In this document: positions 38,325 to 47,792 of the stretch, in pieces
How positions within the stretch are numbered: the stretch's first letter is position 1
Layout: the number at the start of each line of letters is the position of its first letter
NCBI RefSeq assembly: GCF_000341145.1
Contig: NZ_ANBE01000003.1
Location: forward strand, 213,028 to 276,153
Direction of reading: 5' to 3'
DNA length: 63,126 nt
DNA from: Nocardiopsis xinjiangensis YIM 90004
GTDB lineage: Bacteria > Actinomycetota > Actinomycetes > Streptosporangiales > Streptosporangiaceae
Position numbers and translations under genes: made by a program
The notes under the pieces: generated by a model
What the model was told of the DNA's origin: nothing
Databases searched by the model: none
What the model saw: only the letters and a program-made list of their open reading frames with translations

Positions 38325-41234
38325 GTGGTGCTGCTGACTTCGATCCTGGTGCTCGCGGCGACGGTGCTGAGCATTCCACTGGTGGAACGTGTCCTCGGAC
38401 GCAACACCGGCTGGTTCGCCGCGGCCGTGCTGGCCGCACTGACCGCTCTGATCGCCGCACAGGCGCCCCAGGTCCTCGGCTCCGATGAGGCCCTGACCTA
38501 CTCCGTACCTTGGATGCCGCAAATCGGCGTGGAGTTCCATCTGCGCATGGACGCCCTGGGGTGGTTGTTCACCCTGCTGGTCACGGGCGTGGGCGCGCTG
38601 ATCATGGCCTACTCCACCCGGTACTTCCCACCCGGTCGCCGGCTGGGTTTCTACTTCCTGATGACCCTGTTCGCGTTCTCGATGACGGGACTGGTGCTGG
38701 CCGACGACGTCGTGCTGCTCTACGTCTTCTGGGAACTCACGACCATCGCCTCCTTCTACCTCATCGGACTCTCGGGGCCGGGCGCGAGCCGGCCGGCCAT
38801 CCGCACCTTCCTCATCACCGCGGTAGGCGGCCTGGCCCTGCTGGGCGCAGCGGTGCTCCTGGTGGTCCGCACCGGCACGACACAGCTCAGTGCGATCCTG
38901 GCCGACCAGACCTGGACCCAGGACAGCACGTTCACGGTGCTGGTCACGCTCCTGGTCGTGGTCGCGGTCTTCACCAAGTCCGCACAGTTCCCGTTCCACT
39001 ACTGGCTGCCCGACGCCATGGCGGCCAGCACACCGGTCAGCGCCTATCTGCACGCCGCGGCCATGGTCAAGGCCGGCATCTACCTGGCCATGCGGTTCAC
39101 GTCCGCCTTCGGTGAGGTGTTCCTGTGGAACGCCGCGCTCATCACGTTCGGTCTGATCACAGCCGTCATCGGCGCGGTCTTCGCACTGCAACAGCACGAC
39201 CTCAAGCGCCTGGCCGCCTACTCGACCGTGAGCCAGCTCGGTTTCCTCATCGCCGTGATCGGCGTCGGGACCCCGGAGGCCCTGGTGGCGGCGGCCGCGC
39301 ACACCGTGGCACACGCGCTGTTCAAGTCGGCACTGTTCATGGTGGTCGGTCTGGTCGACCACGAAGCCGGAACCCGTGACCTGCGCGACCTGGGCGGCCT
39401 GGCCCGTCGCATGCCCGTCACGGCGGCGATCGCGACCCTGGCCGCGCTGTCCATGGCAGGCATCCCGCCGCTGCTGGGCTTCGTCAGCAAGGAATACCTG
39501 TTCGCCGGGCTCCTGGGTGCCTCCGGCGGCCCGTGGGCGGGCATCCTCGCCGGAGCGGTGGCCGTGGGCGCGGCCGCGTTCACTTTCGCCTACTCCTTCC
39601 GATTCGTGCACAGCGCGTTCTTCGGCGAACCGCGTGGTGAGCGCCGGGCCGCGCAGGAGAACGTGCACGAGGCCCCCGCTGCCTTCTGGCTCCCGGCCGC
39701 CCTCTCCGCGCTCGGCGGTGTGGTCCTGGGCCTGGCCGTGCCGGTCCTGGACCCCCTCGTCAACGGGGTCGCGCAGGACACCACCGGCACCGCCGCCGAC
39801 GCTCACCTGTTGCTGTGGCACGGGTTCAACCCCGAGCTGGCCATGTCGGCCGCGGCCATCGCACTGGGCGTGCTGCTGGTGTGGCGCACCGCCTCCGGCG
39901 AGTCCTACGCCGGGCGGTCGCTGCTGCCGGTCGACGGCCCCTCGGTCTTCGAGCGGATCCACGGTGCCACGATCCGCGCGGGACGCAGGGTCGGCGACCT
40001 GACCCGCACCGACGCGATCGCGTTCCACCTGGGCGCACCGATCGTCATGACCATCGTCCTGGCCGCTGCGGTTCTGTGGATCGGCATCGATCTTCCAGCC
40101 CCCGCCGGCCAGACCAGCCGCCCCTTGGACTGGCTCCTGGTCGGTCTCATGGGTGTGGCGGTCCTGGGCGCTGCGCTCACCCGTTCGCGCCTGGCCGCCC
40201 TCGCCCTGATCGGCGTGGCCGGGTTCACCACGGCTCTGTGGCTGTTCTTCCTGGGCGCGTTCGACGTCGCCCTGACCCAGTTGCTCGTCGAGGTGCTCAC
40301 CGTGGTCGTGGCGGTGCTGGTGCTGCGGCGCCTGCCCCGGACCTTCCACCCGGTCACCCGCAAGAGGTCCGTTCTGACGGCCCTCATCGCGATCGCCTCC
40401 GGCTTGGTGGCCGGTACGGCCGCGTTCGCGTTCACCGGGCGGCGGGAACTCTCGTCGGCCGCGGACTACTTCCTCGGCAACGCGCCGGAGGACACAGGGG
40501 GCGACAACGTCGTCAACACGATCCTCGTCGACTACCGCGCCTTCGACACCCTGGGCGAACTCGTCGTCCTGGGCGTGGCCGGGCTCATCATCATCGCGGT
40601 GCTCAGGAACAGCGACCTGTTGCCCGTGCACAAGGCACGGAAACCGGAAGTACCTGTCACCAACCCGGTCTTCGAGTCGGCGCCGAACACCGTGCTCATG
40701 CGCACGGTCGCCAAGTTCCTGCTGCCCATTCTCGTCATCTGGTCGCTGTACCTCTTGGCTCGCGGCCACAACGAGCCCGGTGGCGGCTTCATCGGCGGTC
40801 TCGTCGGGGGGTCGGCGTTCGCGCTGACCTACCTCGCCGCGTCCAGTGACGCGGCCGCGCGCATCCGCCTGGCCTACCCGGCCATCATCGGAAGCGGCGT
40901 CCTCGTCGCCCTGGGATCGGGCCTGCTCGGTTTCTTCGAGGGTTCGTTCCTGCTGCCGCTGCACGCCGAGATCCCGCTGCCCGGAGGGGACTACTACCAC
41001 TTCACCACCGCGCTGATCTTCGACGTCGGTGTCTACCTCGCCGTTGTGGGTGTGCTGCTGGCCGCCCTGAACGAGTTGGGACTGGAGAACGGCGGGACAG
41101 CCCGTCCGGCGACACCGCCGTCGCCTCCAGGTACGTCCGAGGGTGAGTTCCCGGACGACACGGCCCCCTCCCTCGAAGGCACTGGGGCCACGGCCGTCGG
41201 CGTGGACACGACCACCACCGGAGGTGCCCGATGA
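38325..41234 (+). CDS. mrpA: Mrp cation/H+ antiporter subunit A with fused subunit B (operon 1)
   Basis: This 969-aa protein carries the NuoL-like MrpA core (GPGASRPAIRTFLITAVGG; FTKSAQFPFHYWLPDAMAAS; STVSQLGFLIAVIGVG), then the MrpA C-terminal membrane domain with FDVALTQLLVEVLTVVVAVL. The last ~200 residues are an MrpB domain (LPILVIWSLYLLARGHNEPG and GGGFIGGLVGG). The fusion explains why no separate mrpB is present. Mrp complexes exchange Na+ or other cations for protons and protect against salt and alkali. The GTG at 38325 follows AAAGGA. It overlaps mrpC by four bases. Confidence 0.93.
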   Translation: MVLLTSILVLAATVLSIPLVERVLGRNTGWFAAAVLAALTALIAAQAPQVLGSDEALTYSVPWMPQIGVEFHLRMDALGWLFTLLVTGVGALIMAYSTRYFPPGRRLGFYFLMTLFAFSMTGLVLADDVVLLYVFWELTTIASFYLIGLSGPGASRPAIRTFLITAVGGLALLGAAVLLVVRTGTTQLSAILADQTWTQDSTFTVLVTLLVVVAVFTKSAQFPFHYWLPDAMAASTPVSAYLHAAAMVKAGIYLAMRFTSAFGEVFLWNAALITFGLITAVIGAVFALQQHDLKRLAAYSTVSQLGFLIAVIGVGTPEALVAAAAHTVAHALFKSALFMVVGLVDHEAGTRDLRDLGGLARRMPVTAAIATLAALSMAGIPPLLGFVSKEYLFAGLLGASGGPWAGILAGAVAVGAAAFTFAYSFRFVHSAFFGEPRGERRAAQENVHEAPAAFWLPAALSALGGVVLGLAVPVLDPLVNGVAQDTTGTAADAHLLLWHGFNPELAMSAAAIALGVLLVWRTASGESYAGRSLLPVDGPSVFERIHGATIRAGRRVGDLTRTDAIAFHLGAPIVMTIVLAAAVLWIGIDLPAPAGQTSRPLDWLLVGLMGVAVLGAALTRSRLAALALIGVAGFTTALWLFFLGAFDVALTQLLVEVLTVVVAVLVLRRLPRTFHPVTRKRSVLTALIAIASGLVAGTAAFAFTGRRELSSAADYFLGNAPEDTGGDNVVNTILVDYRAFDTLGELVVLGVAGLIIIAVLRNSDLLPVHKARKPEVPVTNPVFESAPNTVLMRTVAKFLLPILVIWSLYLLARGHNEPGGGFIGGLVGGSAFALTYLAASSDAAARIRLAYPAIIGSGVLVALGSGLLGFFEGSFLLPLHAEIPLPGGDYYHFTTALIFDVGVYLAVVGVLLAALNELGLENGGTARPATPPSPPGTSEGEFPDDTAPSLEGTGATAVGVDTTTTGGAR

Positions 41235-41539
41235 CCCTCGCAGTCACCATCGCCATCATGGTCGCCGGAGGCGTCTACCTGATGCTCCAGCGCGGCATGG
41301 TCCGCATCGTGCTCGGGCTGCTGCTCCTCGGCCACGCCGTGAACCTGCTGATCATGTCGGCCGGCGGCACCTTCCGCCGTGACCAGCCCCTGCTCGGCAT
41401 CAACCCGCCCGATTGGGCGGCCGACCCGTTGCCGCAGGCGTTCGTGCTCACTGCCATCGTGATCGCCTTCTCCATCGTGATCTACATGCTCACCCTCGCC
41501 GCCTCCGGTAGCGACGACGACACCGAGGACGCCTCATGA
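41231..41539 (+). CDS. mrpC: Mrp antiporter subunit C (operon 1)
   Basis: This 102-aa NuoK-like subunit has three helices. It contains GGVYLMLQRGMVRIVLGLLL, then GHAVNLLIMSAGG and DPLPQAFVLTAIVIAFS, the standard MrpC landmarks including the conserved Pro-Gln-Ala. ATGA overlaps link it to mrpA and mrpD. Confidence 0.93.
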   Translation: MTLAVTIAIMVAGGVYLMLQRGMVRIVLGLLLLGHAVNLLIMSAGGTFRRDQPLLGINPPDWAADPLPQAFVLTAIVIAFSIVIYMLTLAASGSDDDTEDAS

Positions 41540-43053
41540 ACCCCGCGCTCCTGCCTCTTTTCGTGGGGGTGCCACTGGCCGTGGCAGGGCTCATGGCCGT
41601 GTTCACCCCGCCGATGTGGGTGCGCAGCACCCTGATGATGGTGCCCAGCGGTCTGGGCCTGGCGGCCGCGTCCCTCCTGCTGTGGCAGACCCGGGACGGC
41701 CAGGTCCTCGCCCACAACGTCGGTCTGTGGCAGGACGGGATCTCCATCCCGTTCGTCGCCGACACCTTCACCGCCCTCATGCTGTGGACGACGTCCTTGC
41801 TGGTGCTGGTCTCTGCGGCCTTCGCCGCGGCGGTCCACGACGACCAACGCCCGTTCTTCCCGTCGCTGGTGCTGGTCCTGTACGCCGGGGTGTCCGGTGC
41901 ACTGCTCACCGGGGACCTCTTCAACCTCTTCGTGTTCATCGAGGTCATGCTGCTGCCCTCCTACGGGCTGCTCGCGATGATCGGGGCGCTCGGGAGGCTC
42001 CGGGCGGGACGGATCTACGTCACCGTCAACCTGCTGACCTCGACGATCTTCCTCGCCGGTGTCGCGCTGGTCTACGGGGCCACCGGGACGGTGCACCTGG
42101 GTGAGCTGGCCGGGCAGGCCGCCGAGTCGCCCGTGGTCGCCGCCGGCATGGGTGTGGTGATCCTGGCGCTGAGCATCAAGGCCGCCGTCGTTCCCGTGCA
42201 CGGTTGGCTGGCCCGCACCTACCCGCGGGCCTCCCCGGCGGTCACCGCGCTCTTCTCCGGCCTGCACACCAAGGTGGCCATCTACGCGATCTACCGCCTG
42301 TACGCGCTGGTCTTCGACGGCGACTCCACCTACTTGTGGATCGGCGTGCTGGTCTTCAGCGCCACGATGCTCATCGGCGTCATGGGTGCGGTGGGCGAGG
42401 ACACCACCCGGTCGATCCTGGTCTTCCACATGATCAGCCAGATCGGCTACATCCTGCTGGGTGTCGCCCTGTTCACCGAGATCGGCCTCATGGCGGGCAT
42501 CTTCTACCTCATCCACCACATGATCGTGAAGGCGTCGCTGTTCCTGTCCACGGGCGCCATCGAGCACACACACGGGACCGGGGCACTCGACCGGCTCGGC
42601 GGGATCGCCCGGCGCCAGCCCGTGCTGGGACTGGTCTTCATGGGCGCGGCGCTGTCCCTGGCCGGGCTGCCGCCCTTCTCCGGCTTCGTCGCCAAGCTGA
42701 CCCTGGTCATCGGTGCGGTCGACGCCCAGCAGTGGGCGGCCGCGGCGATCATGATCGTGGTCAGCCTCATCACGCTCATGTCGATGCTCAAGATCTGGGG
42801 CGGTGTGTTCTGGGGCAAGGACCCCGCGCACGAGGCGGACCACGACGGGAGCGGGACCACGTCGGCCGAGGGCGGCACCACCACCGTGACCGCCGCCCGT
42901 GTGCGCCCGATGGTGCTCATGCCCGGCCTGATCCTGACCGCGACGACCCTGTGCATCGGGTTGGGCGCCCAGGTCCTGCTCACCCTGAGCGCCGAGGCCG
43001 CGCAGGGTCTTTTGGACACTTCCGGCTACCTCGAGGCGGTGCTCGGCGGATGA
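41536..43053 (+). CDS. mrpD: Mrp antiporter subunit D (operon 1)
   Basis: This 505-aa protein is full length for the proton-translocating NuoM/N-like subunit. Key charged residues are in place: Glu136 in LFVFIEVMLLPSYG, Lys215 in LALSIKAAVVPVHGWL, Lys246 in SGLHTKVAIYAIYRL, and Lys332 in IHHMIVKASLFLS. It carries one of the antiporter-like channels of the complex. It is the intact reference for the shortened MrpD of operon 2. It overlaps mrpE by four bases. Confidence 0.93.
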   Translation: MNPALLPLFVGVPLAVAGLMAVFTPPMWVRSTLMMVPSGLGLAAASLLLWQTRDGQVLAHNVGLWQDGISIPFVADTFTALMLWTTSLLVLVSAAFAAAVHDDQRPFFPSLVLVLYAGVSGALLTGDLFNLFVFIEVMLLPSYGLLAMIGALGRLRAGRIYVTVNLLTSTIFLAGVALVYGATGTVHLGELAGQAAESPVVAAGMGVVILALSIKAAVVPVHGWLARTYPRASPAVTALFSGLHTKVAIYAIYRLYALVFDGDSTYLWIGVLVFSATMLIGVMGAVGEDTTRSILVFHMISQIGYILLGVALFTEIGLMAGIFYLIHHMIVKASLFLSTGAIEHTHGTGALDRLGGIARRQPVLGLVFMGAALSLAGLPPFSGFVAKLTLVIGAVDAQQWAAAAIMIVVSLITLMSMLKIWGGVFWGKDPAHEADHDGSGTTSAEGGTTTVTAARVRPMVLMPGLILTATTLCIGLGAQVLLTLSAEAAQGLLDTSGYLEAVLGG

Positions 43054-43445
43054 TCTACGTGATGTGGGTGCTACGCACCCTCTGGTTCCCCTTCTACTTC
43101 GGCGCCGAGGTCGTCAAGACCTCGTCGGAGGTCCTGTGGGACGTCCTGACCCCCGGTAGTTCCTCCACCCCGGCCTTCGTGGAGGTCCCCACCCGCTGCC
43201 GGACCGATTTCGAGACGACGATGCTGGCCAACATGATTTCCCTGACGCCCGGAACGGTGACGGTGGCGGTCGGCGAGGACACTCCCGTCACCCTGTGGGT
43301 GCACGGTCTCTACATCGAGGACCGGGCCTCCTTCCACAGCGACATCCACGACATGGAGGACCGCCTGCTCGCCGTGACACGTCCCCGCGCCGGTGTGCCG
43401 ACACGCCCTGCCACAGCGGAGAGCACAGAGCGAGGTGAATACTGA
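43050..43445 (+). CDS. mrpE: Mrp antiporter subunit E (operon 1)
   Basis: This 131-aa protein has a short N-terminal hairpin membrane part (MWVLRTLWFPFYFGAEV), then the MrpE domain FVEVPTRCRTDFETTMLANM and SLTPGTVTVAVGEDTPVTLW, ending DIHDMEDRLLAVTRP. It is the structural subunit of the complex. The stop overlaps mrpF as TGATG. Confidence 0.9.
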   Translation: MIYVMWVLRTLWFPFYFGAEVVKTSSEVLWDVLTPGSSSTPAFVEVPTRCRTDFETTMLANMISLTPGTVTVAVGEDTPVTLWVHGLYIEDRASFHSDIHDMEDRLLAVTRPRAGVPTRPATAESTERGEY

Positions 43446-43702
43446 TGCAGCCCATCGACATCGGGATCGTGGCCATCATCATCGGTATGGCCGTCGCCGC
43501 GTACAGGATCTTGATCGGTCCCTCCAGCGCCGACCGCGGGGCCGGGGCCGATGTGGCCTTCTACGGCTTCGTGAGCCTGGTCGCGCTGCTCGGTTTCCGT
43601 CTCCGCACCGACCTCGTCGTGGACATCGTGCTGGTGTGCGCGCTGGTCGGTTTCCTGACCGCCCTGTCCGTCGCCCGTCTGATCTCCGGAGGTAAACGAT
43701 GA
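43445..43702 (+). CDS. mrpF: Mrp antiporter subunit F (operon 1)
   Basis: This 85-aa, three-helix subunit has the family RILIGPSSADRGAGADV motif between helices 1 and 2, and ends VARLISGGKR. Overlaps on both sides show strict co-translation with mrpE and mrpG. Confidence 0.92.
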   Translation: MQPIDIGIVAIIIGMAVAAYRILIGPSSADRGAGADVAFYGFVSLVALLGFRLRTDLVVDIVLVCALVGFLTALSVARLISGGKR

Positions 43703-44082
43703 CACCGTTGGAGATCGCCAGCATGGCGTGCATGATCGCCGGTTCCCTGGTGTTCGTGGTCGGGGCGTTCGGGCTGCTGCGGCTGCGCGACTTCTACGCA
43801 CGGCTCAGTGGCGTCACGATCACTGCCGGTCTGGCGCCCGCACTCATCTTCTTGGGGCTTTTCCTGGACTACCCGACGCTGGAGAACGCCTGGAAGATCG
43901 CATTGGCTCTGCTGATCCAGCTCGCCACGGCTGCGATCGGTGGCAACGCCATGGCGCGGGCCGGATACCTGACCGGTACCCCGCCCACGGAGGCGACCGC
44001 CTTCGACGACCTCGAGGAGGCCGGCCGACAGCGCTCTGCGGAGCGTTCGGAGGACGCCCCGGACGAGAACGGAAAGGCCTAG
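43699..44082 (+). CDS. mrpG: Mrp antiporter subunit G (operon 1)
   Basis: This 127-aa protein has three helices with the MrpG/PhaG signature FGLLRLRDFYARLSGVTITA in the first loop and GGNAMARAGYLTGT after the third helix. The C-terminal tail is acidic. It is the last gene of the operon and is followed by a strong terminator. Confidence 0.92.
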   Translation: MTPLEIASMACMIAGSLVFVVGAFGLLRLRDFYARLSGVTITAGLAPALIFLGLFLDYPTLENAWKIALALLIQLATAAIGGNAMARAGYLTGTPPTEATAFDDLEEAGRQRSAERSEDAPDENGKA

Positions 44083-44110
44083 GGAACCGGGCGCAGAGCC
44101 CGTGAACCAG

Positions 44111-44149
44111 AACCCCTTGTCACCCACCGACGGGTGGCAAGGGGTTTTT
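44111..44149 (+). terminator. Intrinsic terminator of mrp operon 1
   Basis: AACCCCTTG...CAAGGGGTT with inner CACCC/GGGTG pairs and a T5 tail forms a classic Rho-independent terminator 28 bases after mrpG. It separates the two mrp operons. Confidence 0.9.
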
Positions 44150-44601
44150 CACTACCGAATATGGCCGGACCAGACGCCTCATAAAGGGGTAGCGCGGTCC
44201 CCTGCCAAACCGCATCAGAGGCATAAATATCCGGTCAACCGTTGATACGGCCATTGACACATACGGGCGCATCCACCACCGCTCGCACCGGACTCCCCCG
44301 TCACCGCATCGAGCCCGAGCATCACGACTGTGTTCCCCCAGGTACGGACGCAGCCTGCGCGTCTGAGCGCTTTTCGACGGCGACGCTGCCACGAGCACCC
44401 GCCCAGCCCCTTCCGGCCGCCGGAATCACCCGCAGCTCCGGCCCGGGCCGGGACGAAGCACCACGTCCACCCTTCCTCCAGAATCGATCCACGACAAGAG
44501 CACACGACAAACCAAAAGGGTGAATGTCGACATGTACCCCAGGTCTCCTCTGCGCGCTGTGTCGCCTAGGTGGAAGCCCCTCATTATGAAATGACGGTGG
44601 C
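44150..44601. other. 452-bp gene-free region before mrp operon 2
   Basis: No gene is convincing on either strand. It is less GC-rich than its surroundings. The last ~20 bases (GAAATGACGGTGGC before the GTG) resemble the leader of operon 1 (GAAAGGACAGTGGC), which suggests descent from a duplicated operon. Presumably it holds the operon 2 promoter. I looked for a riboswitch-like conserved fold and did not recognise one. Confidence 0.4.
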
Positions 44602-47487
44602 GTGGTACTGCTGATACTGCTTCTGGTCCTCGCCGCCGCCGTGATCGGCACGCCCTTGGCCGATCGCCTCCTCGGGCGCGACGCGGGATGGCTGCTCGCG
44701 GCCGTCCTGCTGGCTCTGGCAGGGGGCGTGCTGGCTCTGGCCCCGAGCGTGCTCGCCGACGGGCACACCCCCGAGTCCGTCCTGCCGTGGATGCCGCAGA
44801 TCGGTGTCGGGCTGAGCCTGCGCATGGACGGCGTCGGTTGGTTGTTCACCTTGCTGATCACCGGTGTGGGCGGGCTGATCATGGCCTACTCCACCCGGTA
44901 CTTCCCACCCGGTCGCCGACTGGGTTTCTACTTCCTGATGACCCTGTTCGCGTTCTCGATGACGGGACTGGTGCTGGCCGACGACGTCGTACTGCTCTAC
45001 GTCTTCTGGGAACTCACGACCATCACGTCCTTCTACCTCATCGGACTCTCGGGGCCGGGTGCGAGCCGGCCGGCCATCCGCACCTTCCTCATCACCGCAT
45101 TGGGGGGCCTCGCACTTCTGACCGCGGCCGTCCTCATGGCTCTGCGCGTGGGAACGACCCGGTTGAGCGAGATCCTCGCCGATCCGGTGTGGTCCCAGGA
45201 CCCGGCCTTCGCCACGACCATCGCCCTGCTGATCGTCGTGGCCGCCTTCACCAAGTCCGCGCAGTTCCCGTTCCATTACTGGCTGCCCGACGCCATGGCG
45301 GCCGGCACACCGGTCAGCGCCTATCTGCACGCCGCGGCCATGGTCAAGGCCGGCATCTACCTCCTGATGCGTTTCACCCCGGCCTTCTCCGACCTTGCGG
45401 TGTGGAACGCGGCCCTGATCACCACCGGTCTGATCACAGCCGTCATCGGCGCGGTCTTCGCACTGCAACAGCACGACCTCAAACGCCTGGCCGCCTACTC
45501 GACCGTGAGCCAGCTCGGCCTGCTCGTCGCGGTGATCGGTGTGGGCAAAGAGGCCGCGCTCATCGCGGCGACCGTGCACACACTCGCGCACGCGCTCTTC
45601 AAGGCCGCGCTGTTCATGATGGCCGGCGTCATCGACCACGAGGCCGGCAGCCGCGACCTGCGCGAACTCGGCGGCCTGGCCCGCCTCATGCCGGTCTCGG
45701 CCGGAGTGACGGCCCTTGCGGCACTGTCCATGGCGGGCATCCCGCCGCTGCTGGGCTTCGTGACCAAGGAGAACATCTTCAAGGGGCTGTTGGAGGCACC
45801 CGGTCCGGTCTGGGCCGGGCCGGTGGCGGCCGCGGCGGCGGTCCTGGCGTCGGCCTTCACCTTCGCCTACTCGTTCCGGTTCGCGTACGGCACGTTCTGG
45901 GGCACGCCCCGGGGCAGTACCGACGTGCGCGAGGCCGACCCGGGCTTCCTCGCCGGCCCCGCGGTGGCCGGTGTCGCCGGGCTCGCCCTGGGGTTGGCCG
46001 TACCCATCCTGAACCAGCTCGGGGAACGTGGCGCCGTCGATACCACCGGCGCGTACTATCCGGCCGAACTGTCCCTGTGGCACGGGTTCTCGGTCGACCT
46101 GTTCATGTCGCTGGCCGCCATCGGGTTCGGTGCGCTCCTGATCCGGTGGACCGCCTCCGGTGAGCACCTGGCCGGACGCGCCCTGTTCCCGGCGAACGGT
46201 CCCACCGTCTTCGAGGCCCTCCACGACGGGGTGATCGGCCTCGGACGCCGCATCAGCGGCCTCACCCGCTCCGACTCGCCCACCCGCCACCTGGTCATGC
46301 CCCTCCTGGTACTGACCGCGTTGGCCGGGGTGGTCGCCGGGGCCGGTATCGAAGTGCCCGACCAGTACGGCGACACCACCCATCCGCTCGACTGGCCGCT
46401 CGTCGCGCTGGCCACCGTCGCCGTCATCGGCGCCGCCGTGACGGACTCTCGCATGGCCGGGCTCGTCATGGTGGGTGTCGCCGGGTTCACCACCGCGCTG
46501 TGGCTGTTCCTGCTCGGCGCCTACGACGTGGCCCTCACCCAGCTCGTCGTGGAGATCCTGACCGTGGTCATCGCGGCCCTGGTGCTGCGCCGGCTCCCCA
46601 GGCGGTTCCACCCGGTCCCGCGGACCCGCACGGCGCTGACCGCATTGATCGCGGCGGTCGCGGGTGTCTCGGCGGCGCTGGGGACCTACTTCCTGACCGG
46701 GCGCCGCGACATCTCCGACTCCGGCCGGTACTTCCTGAACCACTCCGAGGAGGACACCGGCGGCACCAACGTCGTCAACACGGTCCTCGTCGACTACCGC
46801 GCCTTCGACACCCTGGGCGAACTCGTCGTCCTGGGCGTGGCCGGGATCATCATCATCGCAGTGCTCAACTCCAGCGGCCTGCTGCCCTCGCACGGTTCCC
46901 GCTGGGTCGTGGTCAGCCGGCGCAGCGCCGCCTACGACGCGGACGACAACACGATGATCATGCGTGCGGTCGGCCACGTGCTGCTGCCACTGATCGTGGT
47001 CTGGTCGATCTACCTCATGGTGCGCGGCCACACCGACGTCGGCGGCGGCTTCGTCGGCGGCCTGGTCGCCGGTGCCGGGTTCGCCCTGGTCTACCTGGCC
47101 GCGCCCAGCGCCTCCGTGGCCCGGATCCAACTCGCCTACCCGATGTTCATCGGGGCCGGGATCCTCACCGCGATCTCCTCCGGGGTCCTCGGCTACGTCG
47201 ACGGCTCCTTCCTCAAACCGCTGCACACCGAGCTCGCCCTTCCGTGGGGCGGCTCCCTGCACCTGACGACCGCGTTGGTCTTCGAGGCCGGTGTCTACCT
47301 GGCGGTGGTCGGTGTCGTCCTCACCGCCCTCAACCAGCTCGGGCTGGAGGAGTCCAGGCCCGGTGACTCGACGCTGGGCGTCATGGGGACCGCACCGGAT
47401 CAACCCCCCGCGAGCACCCCCGAGAAGGACCCGGGCGATCACCCCGAGGACCCGCTCGACACCGTCCGGAACGGAGGCACACGTTGA
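44602..47487 (+). CDS. mrpA: Mrp cation/H+ antiporter subunit A with fused subunit B (operon 2)
   Basis: This 961-aa paralogue of the protein encoded at 38325 aligns along the whole length. The core is GPGASRPAIRTFLITALGG, then FTKSAQFPFHYWLPDAMAAG and STVSQLGLLVAVIGVG. The C-terminal MrpB part contains WSIYLMVRGHTDVGGGFVGG. Several stretches are identical to paralogue 1 at the DNA level, for example around 38590-38750 against 44870-45030, consistent with recent duplication or gene conversion. The GTG at 44602 is the counterpart of the operon 1 start. Confidence 0.92.
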   Translation: MVLLILLLVLAAAVIGTPLADRLLGRDAGWLLAAVLLALAGGVLALAPSVLADGHTPESVLPWMPQIGVGLSLRMDGVGWLFTLLITGVGGLIMAYSTRYFPPGRRLGFYFLMTLFAFSMTGLVLADDVVLLYVFWELTTITSFYLIGLSGPGASRPAIRTFLITALGGLALLTAAVLMALRVGTTRLSEILADPVWSQDPAFATTIALLIVVAAFTKSAQFPFHYWLPDAMAAGTPVSAYLHAAAMVKAGIYLLMRFTPAFSDLAVWNAALITTGLITAVIGAVFALQQHDLKRLAAYSTVSQLGLLVAVIGVGKEAALIAATVHTLAHALFKAALFMMAGVIDHEAGSRDLRELGGLARLMPVSAGVTALAALSMAGIPPLLGFVTKENIFKGLLEAPGPVWAGPVAAAAAVLASAFTFAYSFRFAYGTFWGTPRGSTDVREADPGFLAGPAVAGVAGLALGLAVPILNQLGERGAVDTTGAYYPAELSLWHGFSVDLFMSLAAIGFGALLIRWTASGEHLAGRALFPANGPTVFEALHDGVIGLGRRISGLTRSDSPTRHLVMPLLVLTALAGVVAGAGIEVPDQYGDTTHPLDWPLVALATVAVIGAAVTDSRMAGLVMVGVAGFTTALWLFLLGAYDVALTQLVVEILTVVIAALVLRRLPRRFHPVPRTRTALTALIAAVAGVSAALGTYFLTGRRDISDSGRYFLNHSEEDTGGTNVVNTVLVDYRAFDTLGELVVLGVAGIIIIAVLNSSGLLPSHGSRWVVVSRRSAAYDADDNTMIMRAVGHVLLPLIVVWSIYLMVRGHTDVGGGFVGGLVAGAGFALVYLAAPSASVARIQLAYPMFIGAGILTAISSGVLGYVDGSFLKPLHTELALPWGGSLHLTTALVFEAGVYLAVVGVVLTALNQLGLEESRPGDSTLGVMGTAPDQPPASTPEKDPGDHPEDPLDTVRNGGTR

Positions 47488-47792
47488 CTCTCGCCATCAC
47501 GATCGGTGTCCTGACCTTCGGGGCGGTCTTCCTGATGCTCCAACGGGGCCTGGTCCGGATCATCCTGGGTTTCGTCATGTTGGGGCATTCGGTGAACCTG
47601 ATGCTCATGTCGGCCGGGGGCATCTTCCGCAGGGCTCAACCCTTGATCGGTTACAACCCCGCCGATGTGGCCTCCGACCCTCTTCCGCAGGCCTTCGTCC
47701 TGACGGCGATCGTCATCACCTTCTCGATCACCGTCTACATGCTCACCCTTGCCGCCACCGGTAGGGACGACGACACCGGGGGCGCCCCGTGA
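47484..47792 (+). CDS. mrpC: Mrp antiporter subunit C (operon 2)
   Basis: This 102-aa protein is the same length as its paralogue, with GAVFLMLQRGLVRIILGFVM, GHSVNLMLMSAGGIF and DPLPQAFVLTAIVITFS. All three helices are intact. It overlaps mrpA and the shortened mrpD by four bases each. Confidence 0.92.
   Translation: MTLAITIGVLTFGAVFLMLQRGLVRIILGFVMLGHSVNLMLMSAGGIFRRAQPLIGYNPADVASDPLPQAFVLTAIVITFSITVYMLTLAATGRDDDTGGAP

Noticed and set aside
44150-44601. Riboswitch upstream of mrp operon 2
   Set aside because: No recognisable conserved core of known Na+, c-di-AMP or Mn2+ riboswitches could be found by eye.
44584-47442. Very long open frame on the minus strand opposite mrpA of operon 2 (and similar ones opposite operon 1 mrpA and the 2.2-4.2 kb genes)
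   Set aside because: The composition is dominated by Arg, Gly, Asp, Glu and His, as expected when a GC-rich gene is read antisense. No known domain appears, and the sense frame is clearly the Mrp subunit.
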